Part shown: piece after piece, positions 14,085-27,201 of the stretch
Numbering within the stretch: position 1 is the first letter of the stretch
How the letters are laid out: each line of letters opens with the position of its first letter
Assembly: GCA_020746875.1 (NCBI GenBank)
Contig: JAGTJL010000008.1
Span: forward strand, 62,001 to 126,000
Reading direction: 5' to 3'
Length of the DNA stretch: 64,000 nucleotides
From: Rhexocercosporidium sp. MPI-PUGE-AT-0058
Lineage: Eukaryota > Ascomycota > Leotiomycetes > Helotiales
Notes under the pieces: model-generated
Told to the model about the DNA's origin: nothing
The model's input: only the letters and a program-made list of their open reading frames with translations
Database searches by the model: none
Made by a program: the position numbers and the translations under genes

Positions 14085-14528
14085 AGGGTATCTAAGTTAG
14101 TATTAAATGCGGAGTATATTAGATTATATAAGCGAGAATGCCCGAAACCCTTATTTTTAACACAACTACTTATTTTCTATTACCAAACGTTATACGATTA
14201 TTATATAAATCTCGGAATCGATTAGAATAGGTATAATTCGTATATTATAAGGATCTTTTTTATTAAAATCTATAATAGGGCTGAAAAGTTAAACGTAGAA
14301 GTTAATATTTTCCGTGTTTTTTGCCCTATAGCACCTCAAATTTTCGCTTAGTCGATTTAATCACGATGCACTATGCGAATCAAATGACGTCATCTAAAGT
14401 GCCAATTATATAGAATTTTGTTCCGGATTTAATAGTCTAACTCTTAAGTCAATCGTATTAGTAATAAAAAAGTTATTCCTTAATTAAGTCATCGTGTCGA
14501 AGTTACTGGTATGTCGAAGTTGGTAATT

Positions 14529-14550
14529 CCGACCTGCTAGCGCAGGTCGG
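14529..14550. repeat. Hairpin inside right TIR of nested pogo
   Basis: The stem CCGACCTGC pairs with GCAGGTCGG around a 4-base loop. It mirrors the left hairpin at 11,127-11,148. Confidence 0.8.
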
Positions 14551-14587
14551 TTTTTTTTTTCAATAATACTCAGGGAACCGACGAGTA

Positions 14588-17500
14588 TCGATTTCTAACG
14601 ATTTCTTATTATTTATTTTATATAATTATAATTACCTCTTTTTATTTTATTTTATAATAAATATAGCCGTTTATAATAGCTACACGCGACACTTAAGGAA
14701 ATTATCTTACGGCTTTAACATCTCAGCCTCTTTATATAATTTTATAAAGTCCTTATTTAATAACTTTATCTTCTTATAATCGCGTACTCTCGCTTTAAAG
14801 CGCTCTCGAGTGACGTTTTAATATAATAATTTTATTAATCTTTTAATATTTATATATATATTATAAAAGAAATCCCACTCGCTTATTACCTTTTCTTCTT
14901 TATTTATAATTAAATGCTATTGCCGGTGGATCTCGTTAAAGTCCTTATTAAGTTTTTTATTCGTTTTAAAACGACTAAAATCATTTTAATAATCTAGCGT
15001 TATTTTTATTTTAAATACGTATTCCTCTTCGAATATTTCTATAAGAAGGCGGGGTTAATATTATTAAGCAATTACACTTAAATTCGACACGATTTAAAGC
15101 GGTAGTGTTTGTAATTAAATATTAATTACTTATTAATTATTTACTATCCCTCGTCAGTTATTTACTTTCTTTTTAAAAGTTTATTTCTTATTTATTTTAT
15201 ATATATCTCTTAATAATTAGACTTTTCTCTTATTCCGTAAGCTTAAATTCAAATTCGCCGTTTCCCGCAGCGGATATTATAATAGGTTTTTAATTAACTC
15301 CGCTTTTATTTATACTTTATAACGTCTTTTGTTCGTCGAGATTTTATTATTTATATTGCCTTTCTCGCTATAGAGAACTCGCTTCTTTAATATTATATTA
15401 AGTTTTATTTTTTAAATATATTATTATTTTATTACGTTAAATACTTCCCGGTTTATTATAAATAAATTAAAAAAGAAGCACAGATAGCCGTGCCCTCCCC
15501 GAGAAATAGCTTACTCTCTCCTTTCGCCATTATTAATTAATAATTAATCGACTTCCGGAAAAACCCTTGGCCTAATAGTTATTTTAACGTAAGGCTTATG
15601 TATAAATTAATTTTATATAGGTCCGCAGCCCCGCCTTAGTAGTTCTTACTTTTAAGTTATATTTTATTTTTTAATGTCTTTCTACGGCAAGGACTAAAAC
15701 GCGCGTTTATATATTATTATATAAGTAATAGCCCATCTCGCCATAGTATTTTGCGATAAATGTTAACCTTTTTAATTAATATATAATATCCGTTAATATT
15801 AAGGTTTAAAGCTTAAGGCCCTAGAGTTATTATACCGATTCTTCGCCTTCCGTATGATATCTTTTATTTACCTTACTTAGCCTTACTAACTTTATAAGTA
15901 ATTTTTAAAGCTTTTATCGTAGGAATCCAACTCTTTCGCTAAAAAAGGCTTCTTTTAATTAAAAAAGTTAAATTCTTAACTCGTTGTTTTTATTTATTAA
16001 TTAACTTTCTTTTAAATTGCCTAAGAATATAAAGATATTTCGAAACTTCTAGATAATTTTATTATTTTCTTTTAAATTATTAATAAAAATATATAAATTA
16101 TAATAAATACGAAAATCTTCTTTTAATTTTTTAATTTAGTTTTATATAATAACTTTATAAATTTTTTTTTAAGAGTCTGTGTCGCCAGCCCTTTCCGTCC
16201 AGCCCTTGCCTCTATAAGTAATAATATAAAGCGGCTATTTATAATAAAAAACACATTTAGAGCTTATATTAATCTTAAATCTTTTAATAAAGCCACTGCC
16301 AGAATAAGCCGTCGTGCCCTTAATATTCCTCTTTTTTAAACTCCTCTGTCTCGCTTTACTTTCGGAATTACGTTTTTAATAAAACCTTTTTTAATAAACT
16401 TAATATATAAATAATTTTCGCTGCTTACGTCTTTATTTTTCCTTTAGCGTAACTCACCTCTTTAAAAGCCGCCTTATAATAAGTTTTCGATTAAAAAGTC
16501 CTTATCTTTTCTTAAGTCATTCCTTAATAAGTTTTATAATAAAAAGTTATTATCTTTTTTTAAGTTATTAAGTAAAAGGCCGCCACCTTTTTATAAGCTC
16601 TTTATTAAGTACTTCTTTAATAAGAACCTCTTTAGTAAAAACTCACCGTCTTTTATCTACTTAATCCTCTGCCACCCCACCTACTTTTTATTAAACACTT
16701 TTACTCGAAGTCTTAGCTAGGCAGAAAACAATCGAAAGCGTAATATATTTAATAAAAAAAATCGGTTTAAGGAAGAAGTAGCGTTACTTATATTACGCAA
16801 GCGAAGTAAGAAATAAATATATATTTTAAGTCCTTATAAATAAGAATATTATTAAGGGAATTTATAATTTTATTTAAAAATTAATAAAGAATTGTAAAAG
16901 TTAAAAATAATTTTAAAAGTATTATATTTAAATTCGATTTACCGAGTTATAAGAATAATAATATTAAGTAAGGGAAAATATAGGTACTATATAGGCGTGC
17001 GCTTAATTAATAATAAAAAAATAATAAAAGCTATGTATACGTAATTTACTATTCCGTTATTTGTTAGCTAATTATAAACGGTTTTTAATTTGCCGTTTTT
17101 AAAGCCTAAAACCCTAGCTTAAATTAATAATATTTTATATACTTTTCTTATTGTAATAAATCGCTCTCGTAATATATTTTAAAGTGAAACTTAAAAACTT
17201 TAATTTTTTTCTTTTCGTTTATACTTATCTTTATTATTAGCGGGCTATCGACTAGAACGTAAAAAGGAAAGAGTATACTCGCCGAAATCTTGGCTTTCTT
17301 ATAGTATTTAATTAAACCCCAGTTATTATATCGCTTCTTTTCTCGATTGCAGGCGAGGTAATTTTACCTTCCTCGGTTAGAGCTGGAATTAGTGCCTTAT
17401 AAGGACGGAAGAGTTTTATAAGCGATTTTAATAATATAAAAATAACTTTTAAAATCTTTTTTCTTTTTAATATCGATTAATAAAAAACTTTATTAGCGAT

Positions 17501-18624
17501 TTCGTATACCGGCTTTAATTTAAAGATAATTTTTTATAGGATTGAGAAAACCTTAGCTATTCGACTACCTCTTTATACGTATAACCTATAAGGTATTAAT
17601 AATAATAACTTTTTAAGTAATAATACCCTTGCGCTTATTTATTTTTAGACTTAAATAATAATAATATTAAAACCCTTTTATTGAACTCTTTTATTATACT
17701 CGTAATTTCTTATCTTATTTAGCATATATTTACTAGCTGTTTTGAATTTATTAAGTCCAGCTTTAATGTAAGATACGCCGTTATTAAGTTTTTATAGCTT
17801 TAACTTTTATTAAGTTTATATCTTTTATTTAATAAAAAGTTAATAATATTCAGTTCGCGCTTATATATAGTTTTACGTAAAATAAACTAAGTCTTGAATA
17901 GCCGTATAATCTTAATATGCCTTATATAATACGTATAAATAAATATTAAATTAACTTTTGCTTATTATATCCCGGCTAATAATTTAAAGAATTCCCTTAT
18001 TATTATTAAAGAATTAGGGTTCGTTAATAGGGTTTTTGCTTTTACAATAAGTCTAATATTAATATTATTTACATTAGCGGTGTTATAAAAGCCGAAGAGC
18101 CTCAAGAGTCTTTAGTAAGTATTCGGGCCTATAACCTCCTTAAAAAAGAAATTAATAATTTTAATAGCTAGCTTTAGCTCGAATCGAGTATTTTATATGC
18201 TTAGATTTTTTAAGGTCTTAAGGCGTATACCTTAAATCTTTTCGTAGAATTATTATATCCTCGATTATAAAATAAATACTAATAAATCTTCTGAGAATGC
18301 TTACGTTAATAGCTTAAGTTCCGTCTTCTTTTGAGGTCGTTTAAGAATAGCGATATTATTACTTAAATTACTTACGGAATATTAATTATTTTCGCCTTTT
18401 ATTTTATTTCCTTCTTTATTATTTATAAATTAATTTAACAATATATTATTTTTTAATATCCGACTTATTATATTATTAATTATTATAATAGCTACGCCTT
18501 ACGTTTTCTTAAAATTAATATTTAGACTCGCTATAAAACTTATTAAAGTATTTGATTCCTTAATCGGATGTTTCTCTTCTGCTGCTATTATTTTTAAGCC
18601 TATAATACTCGCGAGGATAAGCAT
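14588..18624. other. Right interior of the long-TIR element, no readable gene
   Basis: This A+T-rich, stop-filled sequence contains an imperfect direct repeat of about 50 bp near 16,471-16,575. A region around 14,700-15,050 reads on the minus strand as a basic, glutamine/lysine-rich protein once stops are ignored. I cannot assign it. Confidence 0.45.
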
Positions 18625-18947
18625 TGTTGGATTTGACTTCGGTAACTCGTGCCGATTCTACCCTGGAATAGCCGAAGGAGTTTCCACTGCTTACGCGGCC
18701 CGGAAATTACCTTCGTATTCCGGGAAATTACGCTCGTATTTAATTACGTAGCTCGTATAAGCTACGTAATCAGTTACGTAGTCGTAGAAGCTTTTAAAGA
18801 AGCTATTATTTTGTATATAACTACCGAAGAGCTCTTCTAGCTCTTCAAGCAAGCAAGCAAGCAAGCAATCAATTATACTTTGTCTTTGATCACGTGTCCT
18901 CACCTACTGCGCTTCCTCATTCCTGATTGGCTCGCCTATTCTCACAC
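18625..18947 (-). repeat. Right terminal inverted repeat
   Basis: This is the inverted partner of 7,894-8,203. It carries an AAGC microsatellite of about five units at 18,846-18,869 that is reduced and altered in the left copy. The CACGTG hexamer is kept at 18,891-18,896. The short open frames on both strands here are by-products of the repeat, not genes. Confidence 0.85.
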
Positions 18948-19150
18948 TCTTAACGTTGATCGTAGAGCTCTTGAACCACTAAAAACCTACTCCATATCTG
19001 TCCGATAATTAAGAGCCATATTTGTCTTTATAAGTTACTTTTAATATATACAGATTTCGAGCTTTAATTAAGCTTATTTAATTCTAATTTTACGATCTTC
19101 GTTTCCTTTCCTTACGCTTAAACCTTAATACCTCTTTTAACGCAATCATT

Positions 19151-20300
19151 AAGATGTTATCGCACGACAGTCTTAACAGTTTTAACGTAAATATTATATA
19201 CTTAAAGCTTAAAGACTTCTTATTATAAATAAATCATTTAATTTTTAGCGCTTAAATGCTCGGACTCTAGCTTTTCGTTAATTTAAATACTTTAAATATA
19301 AAAACACTAATTAAAATTATTAATAAAAATCCACGGACCGCCGAGTAAATCGCTTAATAAAAGAATAATCTTATTAAATTAAATTATATAATAAAGACGA
19401 ACAAATATAACGAATAATTTTAGAAATAGGCGCTCTATCGTCACGTAATAATTACGTTTTCTTTAAACTAAATAATTATAAGCTTTAACGCTTTTATTGC
19501 CTTTTTTCTTATTCGACCGTACGAGCTTATTAAGATAACCGCAGAATTTTATTAAAAGGAAGCCGAGGCCGAAGCTAAAGCGTATATTATAAAGTGCGTA
19601 ATATAATAACCACGAACCACGGTATACTTTAAGCTTTATAAATAAATTAAGAAAACTATAAGCCGTTAATATTTTAATATAGCTATTATATAGCTTATCG
19701 CTAAGAAAAGAGCTAATATTTAAGCACTAGTTCGCACGCTTAAGACAGTTTTATATTAAACGAATATAACGATTTAAACGATAACTTATTAAGATTACTT
19801 ATAATCTTTAAATATAAAGAACGTCCGAAACCCAAAGGTCTAAATTATGTAATATTAAAAGTTAATTTATAAAAGAAACTTATATTATATGCCGGAAGTG
19901 CTCGGCACTCTTAGTATTAACTTTTTCTTAATTACAGTTAATAACTTTAATAGCTTATAAGCTTAAAAATACTTTTTTAAGACTAAGGAAGCCGACGAGC
20001 TCGGGATACCTCTTAAATACTCCTTAAAATAACTCGCACAATTGTTTTATTTTAATTAAGCCGATCGCTAGTATTAATAATTTGTCGGTAAAAAATTAAA
20101 GCATAATTATTTCTTTATTCTTAGTTTACGCTTTAATAATAATAAAATACCCGACTCGGAAGCTTTTAATTTATATAATAAAAGATTAAACTGATTTAAA
20201 ATAAAAATAAACTTATAAAAAAGATATATTTATACTTAAAGGACAAAACTTATTATTAGTCTCCCTTAAATTATACTCGTTTTTAAATAATAGTTTATAG
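19151..20300 (+). pseudogene. copia-2 gag, broken
   Basis: The reading starts MLSHDSLNSFNVNII at 19,151 and continues in one frame through many stops. Copia gag-like blocks include LARTLKTVL-type segments near 19,740 and GLNYVILKVNL near 19,840. A damaged cysteine cluster follows near 19,900. The end is approximate. No functional protein can be made. Confidence 0.5.
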
Positions 20301-21499
20301 AAAAGTATTTATTAAATATTAAAATGAAATAGCTTATTTAAAACTAAAAATAAATAATTAATATTATAATAAAATCCGGCAGCGGTTTACTACGTTATAA
20401 TAAAAAGCTCTTCGCAGGCAAATGAGCTCGGATAAGCTTTTCTTTTAATTAATAAAAGATCTCCTAGCGAAATTAAATAAATAAGGATTTAATAAATTAA
20501 ATAAGAAAAAGTCTACTTTTCCCGGAAACTTATTAAATAAAAAAAGAATAAATAAGACTTACGCGCACTTAATGCTCTTACTTAATCTAGCCGATCATTT
20601 AATTGCGGGTATATATTCCTTTTAAAATTCACTTCATCTTTTATTAGACTTTATTTTATTAAATAATTATAAAGCGATTAATTTAATTAATAATCGTTTA
20701 ATATTATTAAAAGGATCTTTTATAAAATCTACTTCTAAGGATTTAATTAAGTATAAGAGCTCTTGATTACTTATTATTAAACGCGGAATTCGAATCATAA
20801 AAGAAGTCCTTAAAGGTTTAAATAAAGAATTATTTAATCTTACGCTTTACGACGTCGTAATTATAAAAAACTTTTATATTAATATTATTTTTAAAGCTTG
20901 TCTTTATAAGATTAATTTTTAGTTTTATAATATAAACTACACTTTAAGATGGAATAAGAAAGGCTTATTAATTAGTAAATATTATATAATACGATAGTTA
21001 AAGCGTAAATAAAACTTCTTTTTTTTTTAAATATAAATTACGTTTAATTTATTTTCTGAGCTTTTATAATATATTCTTAAGCGTTATAAAAATTATAATA
21101 TTTTTAACGCTTTTTAAAAAAATAAATAAGCTATATAAATTATTTAAAGATTATAAGTATTTTAGAACAGACTCGGAGCGTATTTAATATCTACGAATAA
21201 GTCATTTAAGCCCAAATGCTTTAAGGAAATTAATAAGCACGGCAAGAAATATTAAAATTATTAAAATAATAAAGAGGATTAAGTACAAGTAATATATTTT
21301 AATTTATATTATTTAAGTAATCTTTAAACGTTTATTAAAAAAGAAATCCCTTAAATTATTTTAAAAAATCACTTAGGATTTATTTAATTATTAAAAATAC
21401 TAAAGTAATTATTCTTAGCTTTTCGTATTTAAATGCGAGTATAGCGGCTTACTCGTTAGTTATGTACTATAAACAAAAGAGCACGATAAAATATTTTAA

Positions 21500-22200
21500 T
21501 ATATTAAGAACTTTAAAGCTTAAGTTTAAAAGTAATTTAAACTCTTAATATATAAATTTAAATATAATTAAGAGAAAGCAGTTATTATAATTCGAGGATT
21601 TACGAAATATAAAAGATAGGCTAATAAGCTTAGAATTAATCTCGAGCTCTTATTAACGGCAATTTATAAGCTAAATAGCGGAGCCGAAAGAGCTGGTTAA
21701 GAAGTAATTAATAAAGGCATTAAAATAAAACTATTAGTCAATCTCTTAGTAAATCTAAGTATTAAATATGCACTCGTAGGGATTTATTTATATAATAAAA
21801 GCCTAAGGCGAGCAAATGATTAGTTATTACTTATTAAAGTTAACGATAAATGGTTTTAGAATTATTTTTAATAATATGACTTAGCGCTTATTATAAGACT
21901 TATTATAAAATTTAAATTAAATTAAAATAAGATCTATATATATAATTATAAAACGTACTTATTAATAATAAAAAAAGCCAAAGGATAAGATAAAAAAGCG
22001 TTTAAAACAATTATACGTATATATATTAAATATCTTATAAGTTTTCACGCTTTTAATATTTATAAAATTTAAGTATTACGTCTTAACAGAATAATTATTA
22101 CGCGTAATATACGCTTTAACGAAAATAGCTTTTATATTACTTTAAGTGAAAAAGCAAAGATTACAGTTTAAGAAACCTAGTTTATTTATAATCTTATTAA
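21500..22200 (+). pseudogene. copia-2 integrase C-terminal part, broken
   Basis: Near 21,640 the frame reads LLTAIYKLN, matching the copia integrase block before the YE-x-L motif. Near 22,100 TRNIRFNENSFY matches the SRDVRFDE motif that closes copia integrases and precedes the linker to reverse transcriptase. Stops interrupt throughout. Confidence 0.6.
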
Positions 22201-23329
22201 AGAAAATAAGTTTATTATAAATTAAGCTAAAATCATTAAGAATATTATTAAAAATATAATTATCGAAGAAAATAATATAAATCTTTTAAGTGAAAACTTA
22301 CTTTAATTATATATTAAACGAATTTAAAAATTAATTAAAAGCTTTAAAAGTTAGAACTTAAAAGTAAAAGAGTATATTAATAGCTCGAGTATAATAAATA
22401 AACTTTTAACTCCGGAATATACTTTTGCTTTAAAAGGCCCTTTTAAATAAAATAAGGAATTAAGAAAAAGTATATTAAATTAAAAATTTACTTTAAGTAT
22501 AAAATAAGACTTAAAGGCATTCGACTCGCGTAAGAGTATATAACTCACTAATCGAGATTCGAATATATTATAAGATTAAGCGCGGGATCCGCCTTAATTA
22601 TTACGTATTAAGATTTAAATACCGTCGAAACCTTAATTATAAAAAGAGATTCCGGTAATGATTTTAATACCGTATTCTTAAATTAAAGTATAGAATACTT
22701 AAACGACGGAAATAAGATAAGTAAAAATAATACGCTTTTAAACTATAACGAAAGAAGCTTAATTAAAATTAAATATATTTATTAAAAGCTCGGCAAAAGT
22801 AAAGAAGCTAATTAAAAATAAAAAGAAAAGAAGAAGATTATAAAAGGATTAAAGTAATAAAATATTTATAATATTTATAGCTTTTTTTTTTTTAAATAAA
22901 TACGCTTTAATAAAGGCAACCTTAAGCTCGGGAGTAAGCTTAATCTCGGATGTAATTAAATCCTCGATTAATATAATAATCTTTAGTCCGAAATTAATTA
23001 AATACTTTAAGAGCTTATGCTTAATTAATATATATTATTAAAAAAGCAAAATAATCTTCGAGATTTAACGAAAATTATATATTATATAATTATAATAATA
23101 ATTTAATCGAGCCGCTAATTATTAAAAAAGAAGATCTCACTTTTAAAAATCAAAATCTAAAATCTTTTACTTAAATTAAAATAATAAAGCAATCTTAAGA
23201 ATTATTTAATAAAAAAATAATTTAAAGAAAATATAAGCTTAAAAATAAAGATAATAAATAAATAAAGTTATTAAACTTTAGAAATATTTAATTTAAGTAT
23301 TATCCCGCTTATATAAGTCTTTTAGTATA

Positions 23330-24600
23330 AGCCAGATTTAAAAAGATATATTTTAAAATATAAATCTCGAATTATTATACAAAGTAATCTTTAAAGTAAA
23401 TTAATAATCGTTTTTATATACGCTAGTACGCTCTTAATTAAATCCTTCTGAATCGCTATAGCGCTCGCAGCTTATTTTAACTTAAAAATCAAATGCTTTA
23501 ACGTAATTAATACGTTTATTAACGCTTTTTAAAATATAAACGGCAAAACCGTATATTATAAATTCCTTCTAAGTTTTAATAAGCTTAAATATATATTACA
23601 AATTAATTACGTTTTCTACGGAATACGTGACTCTTCGTACTTATAATATAAGTATATTAATAAAACGTTAATAGATTTGAGGTTAATTCTATACTTAAAG
23701 GAACCGTATATATTTATAAACCCTACTTATAAAATCTTTATTCTCTTTTATATAGATAATATTTAAGTATTTTATTACCGAAACGACTTAAAGCTCGGAT
23801 AAGATTTTATTAAGCGTATAATATGTATAATCTTAGAGATATTAAACAATTCTTAAAAATTAAAATAATGCGCGATAAAAAGCGTAAGATTATCTCTTTA
23901 ATTTATAGCTAATATATAAAGAAGATTACTCGAAAGTTTGAGCAAGTTAATAAGAAGTATCTTACAATACCGCTTCTTTAAATTAATCTTATTAAATATA
24001 AAGAATAAGCTTTAAAAAAACATATTAAAGCTTATTAAAAAAGAATTAAGTCGGTATTATATATAGCAATCGTTATAAAACTAGACGTAGCTTTTACAAT
24101 CGCTTAGCTCTTATAATTCGTAACAAATCTTAATCTAAAGCATTTTATAATTATATATTAACTTATTCGTTATTTATTTAATACGCGCTTTTTAAGAATT
24201 ATATACGGAAGTAATTAAAAGAGAGCGCTTTATATTACTTTAAATATATCTTTTATAAATAACGTCGAAACTCGGAAGTTATCTTAAGATTATATAATCT
24301 TATTATTTAATAAGCTAATGATTTAAAAAGTATTAAAGCAATTTATAATTACCACGTCGACTACTAAAGCGGAATTATTAATATTAAAGTATATCGGAAA
24401 AAAAGCTATAGATTTTTAATAATTCTTTTAAAACTTAGCTTTTAATATTAATAAGACTTAAGAAATCTTTTATAATAATTAATAAATAATTAAATTAATT
24501 GTAAATAATATTAAAAGAATTATTATTAAGCTTTACTATATAAATATTTAAAATATATAATTTAAACAAGAGTATATTCGTAGATTATTTAAAATAATAT
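23330..24600 (+). pseudogene. copia-2 reverse transcriptase / RNase H, broken
   Basis: The frame shows NGKTVYYKFL, YILQINYVFYGIRDSSYL (copia L-x-K-A-L-Y-G-L-R-x-S block), ILFYIDNI in place of the YVDD active site, then NLKHFIIIY*LIRYLFN near 24,130. That last block corresponds to the conserved helix before RNase H. The second active-site aspartate codon reads as asparagine, a G-to-A change. The enzyme is inactive. Confidence 0.75.
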
Positions 24601-24633
24601 ATCTTTCAATTATTAATATACTTACTGATAAGC

Positions 24634-26719
24634 TGTCAGGAGTGGAATCTAGTATAAGGAGGGGCGGGGGTTCTACGGAAGGTTTGCAGGCTTGGCACAG
24701 ATCACGTGTTAATATTTTTATTTATTTACTTTAGAGGGGAGTAGAGAGGATTTAAAAGGCTAGAGATTAGTCTAAATTATAATTAATATACTTTAAACGT
24801 TTTAAATAATAATTCCCTATTATTTAAACCTTATATTTTAATCTCTTTACTTATATAGAGATAGTTCGTTACTTATTCGAAGCCTTTATAAAACAATTAT
24901 AATAGCTGAAAATAAAAAGAAGATAGCTTTAGCGGCAAAGGGGATATTACGATTACCCTTACCTTATTTTATTAATTAACTATTAAATACCCTTCGAAAT
25001 GACCCTAAAGATAGTTCGCCTACGCGTAGTAAGCAGTTCTAGCACTTTGACAAAGGTTTAGAGGGTCTTACGGATGACGACGAAGGGGGCTTAAATATTA
25101 AAAAAGTTATTAAAGTTAAGCGACGACAAATCTTAGAAATTTAAGTATAAATTAAGCAAAAGAAAGAGGAGAAAGTAATTTAGAACTGAATCGAAGAGTT
25201 AAAGGAAGTAGTGCGGGAGCGAGAGGACTTAGAGAGAGAGTTAGTAGACATAATATAAAGAAAATAAGAAGAGGAGGAAGGTAAAAAATATATAAATAAA
25301 GGAAAGTGTCGACGCGTAAATACGGCCGGGGACTACTATTGTAACGAACCTACGGGACCCCTTCGAGATGACTTCGACATACGCCCGATGTCGTATTAAC
25401 GAATCCTAAAAATGTAAGAGCTTTTAATATATAAGGGCAAAAACGCTAAAGAGGCTTAGTCTTTTATCCGAGGTGCTAAGTAAAGGTTCCGTTAAAATAA
25501 AGGGATAATATATATTATAAATAAAGACAAGATTAACGAATGCGTTCTTGCTTTCGACGAAAAGGTAAAACGAAAGTAAACTGGGTTTAAATCGAGGGCT
25601 AGGACAAACTCACTTACTTAAGAAGGGTTTAAGCAGTAAATGTTAGACTTAATTATAGACCCTGGAAATCGAGAGTTTACGGTGCTTAATTAGTATAAGA
25701 ACGCTTAATAACGTGAGAATGAGTCGGTGAATGATTTCGTGTTTTTTCTTAATAGCTTAAAGTAATAACTAAAGATTAAAGACAATATGACGAGACGACG
25801 GACTCTTTACGTTAAACTAAAGCCTAAGTTAAAAAAAGAAATCACTAAACTTAGTATTACTAGAATTATTAAAACCTACGAAGAGCTGGTATTTCTAGCT
25901 CGTCGCATTGAAAATGTTAATAAGGTAAATGATTAAAATAAACCCCAAAAGAATACCGATAAGGCTCTAAAGAAGGACAACGACCGCCTTTATAATAATA
26001 AACCTTTTTATATCTTTTCTTTAAACTTAGACCGAAGGCGAGACGAGTTTAGTAATACGAATCGGACCTTTATTAGTGCTAAGTCAAAGGCAGAAGGATT
26101 AAATAGTAAGGAATGCTATTGTTATAAAAAGCCAGGCCACTTAATAGTAAAATGCCCGGAGGTTACGTGTTATAATTATTAAAAGAAAGGATATATTTCT
26201 TTAAATTATATAAAGCTATAACGGACGGGAAACGGACTAGCCCGATCTTAATCTCTTTATTGTCAATAAGATTAGGCGAGGAAGAGGAACGGTAAAGGAT
26301 TATAATACCGGTAGAGATTCGGACTTTAGACGGAAGAGTGCGGATCGAACGAGCACTTCTCGACAGTAATGCCGAAGGTAAATATAATGACCTCCGTTCA
26401 GCTATCTCTCCTTCCGGAAAAGTATATCACTTTCTTTAGAGTAATAATACCTTAGCTTTATTTATATCGAATTGTATAAATGGCTCGGAAGCCCCTGTGG
26501 AGACTCTACGCCGAAGGCCTAGTGTATCGTCCACAAATGCGGTAGTTACTAAAGTATTCTTTAGAAAAGCAGTTACTAAGAAAATCGATGAGCTTTTATT
26601 TACGTAGCTTTATAATTAATACATAAATGCTGTCGATGTGGGAGACTAGCTAAAGTCTTATAACTCCGGAGAGCGTATAATTCGTAGGGGAGGATGGCAA
26701 GTAATATGGAATTGGCTAT
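24634..26719 (+). mobile_element. Ty3/gypsy gag fragment with possible 5' LTR
   Basis: A typical LTR start, TGTCAGG, occurs at 24,634. Gag coding begins MAENKKKIALAAKGILRLP near 24,907 and contains an Arg/Glu-rich coiled coil, a retrotransposon gag domain (FKQ*MLDLIIDPGNREFTVL near 25,630) and two adjacent CCHC zinc knuckles at 26,113-26,206. In the knuckles several Cys and His codons have become Tyr. A damaged protease-like ALLDS motif follows near 26,350. No reverse transcriptase or integrase is present. The fragment ends at the repeat starting 26,720. Confidence 0.7.
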
Positions 26720-26878
26720 TGTAGTGAGGTTGACCTCAGAGATCCATTTGTCACGTGATTAAGCTACATCTTACTATATTTAAAATAGCCTTTAAGGCAA
26801 CATCCTTTAAAGATAACAACGATTTTTATTATTATAACTTTTCCTTCTTATTTAAACTATATTTCTTCCTTCTCTTAT
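26720..26878 (+). repeat. LTR-like repeat A, forward copy
   Basis: About 159 bp starting TGTAGTGAGGTTGACC. An inverted, diverged copy lies at 37,371-37,529. It contains CACGTG at 26,752-26,757. The differences seen are mainly C/T and G/A. The TG start and position suggest an LTR, but a terminal inverted repeat of a 10.8-kb unit cannot be excluded. Confidence 0.6.
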
Positions 26879-27201
26879 GTCATGTGTATGCCTATCTATT
26901 CCTTTTGTACGGAATCGGGCCCGTAGCATAAGGGGGCCGAGGCTTTTACGATATTAATAGAATCAGTCCCACTTATATATTTAGTCACGCAGGCGTTTTA
27001 CTTCTCCTTACGGGTAACCCTCTCTATATATACGCTTCTCCTTTAGACTTCTTTAAAAGCTAGAGATTAGTTTTTTAAATATAATTTACCTTAAACCTTT
27101 ATAAAGCTTTGCCTACCGTGAACTTTATTTAATAAGTTAATCTCTTTATTTTATAAGGAGGTAATATAAAGGGTAAAGGAACGGTTCTTTATTAAGCAAT
27201 T

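Larger units (their letters stand above)
11094..14585 (+). mobile_element. Nested pogo/Fot-type DNA transposon with TA target duplication
   Basis: The two ends are inverted repeats of about 95 bp that begin CTCGTCGGTT, flanked by TA at 11,092-11,093 and 14,586-14,587, as expected for the Tc1/mariner superfamily. Inside each TIR is a hairpin with an 8-9 bp stem (CCGACCTG / CAGGTCGG). The 3.49-kb length is well above the usual 1.8-2 kb of Fot1-like elements. Base composition is clearly less A+T-rich than the host element, so it inserted later and has been less mutated. Confidence 0.9.
7894..18947. mobile_element. Large element bounded by 310-323 bp terminal inverted repeats
   Basis: The sequence at 7,894-8,203 reappears as its reverse complement at 18,625-18,947, and these repeats bound 11 kb. 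After removing the nested pogo insertion the element would be about 7.6 kb. The interior is so RIP-degraded that no transposase family could be recognised. Long TIRs would fit a Mutator-like or another large DNA transposon. Two independent copies of a short element in opposite orientation would look the same, because no convincing target-site duplication flanks the ends. An imperfect ctatta/ctctta pair is the best I see. Confidence 0.55.
18948..24633 (+). mobile_element. Ty1/copia retrotransposon remnant (copia-2)
   Basis: The plus strand shows copia order: gag from ATG 19,151, integrase about 21,500-22,200, reverse transcriptase and RNase H about 23,330-24,600. It starts directly beside the right TIR of the preceding element. 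Stops are dense and nearly all can be explained by C-to-T or G-to-A change. The LTRs could not be matched by eye. This element is more decayed than copia-1. Confidence 0.75.

Noticed and set aside
18649..18903. Open frames on both strands around the right terminal repeat
   Set aside because: They lie wholly in the inverted repeat, have stop-disrupted counterparts in the left copy and contain no domain.
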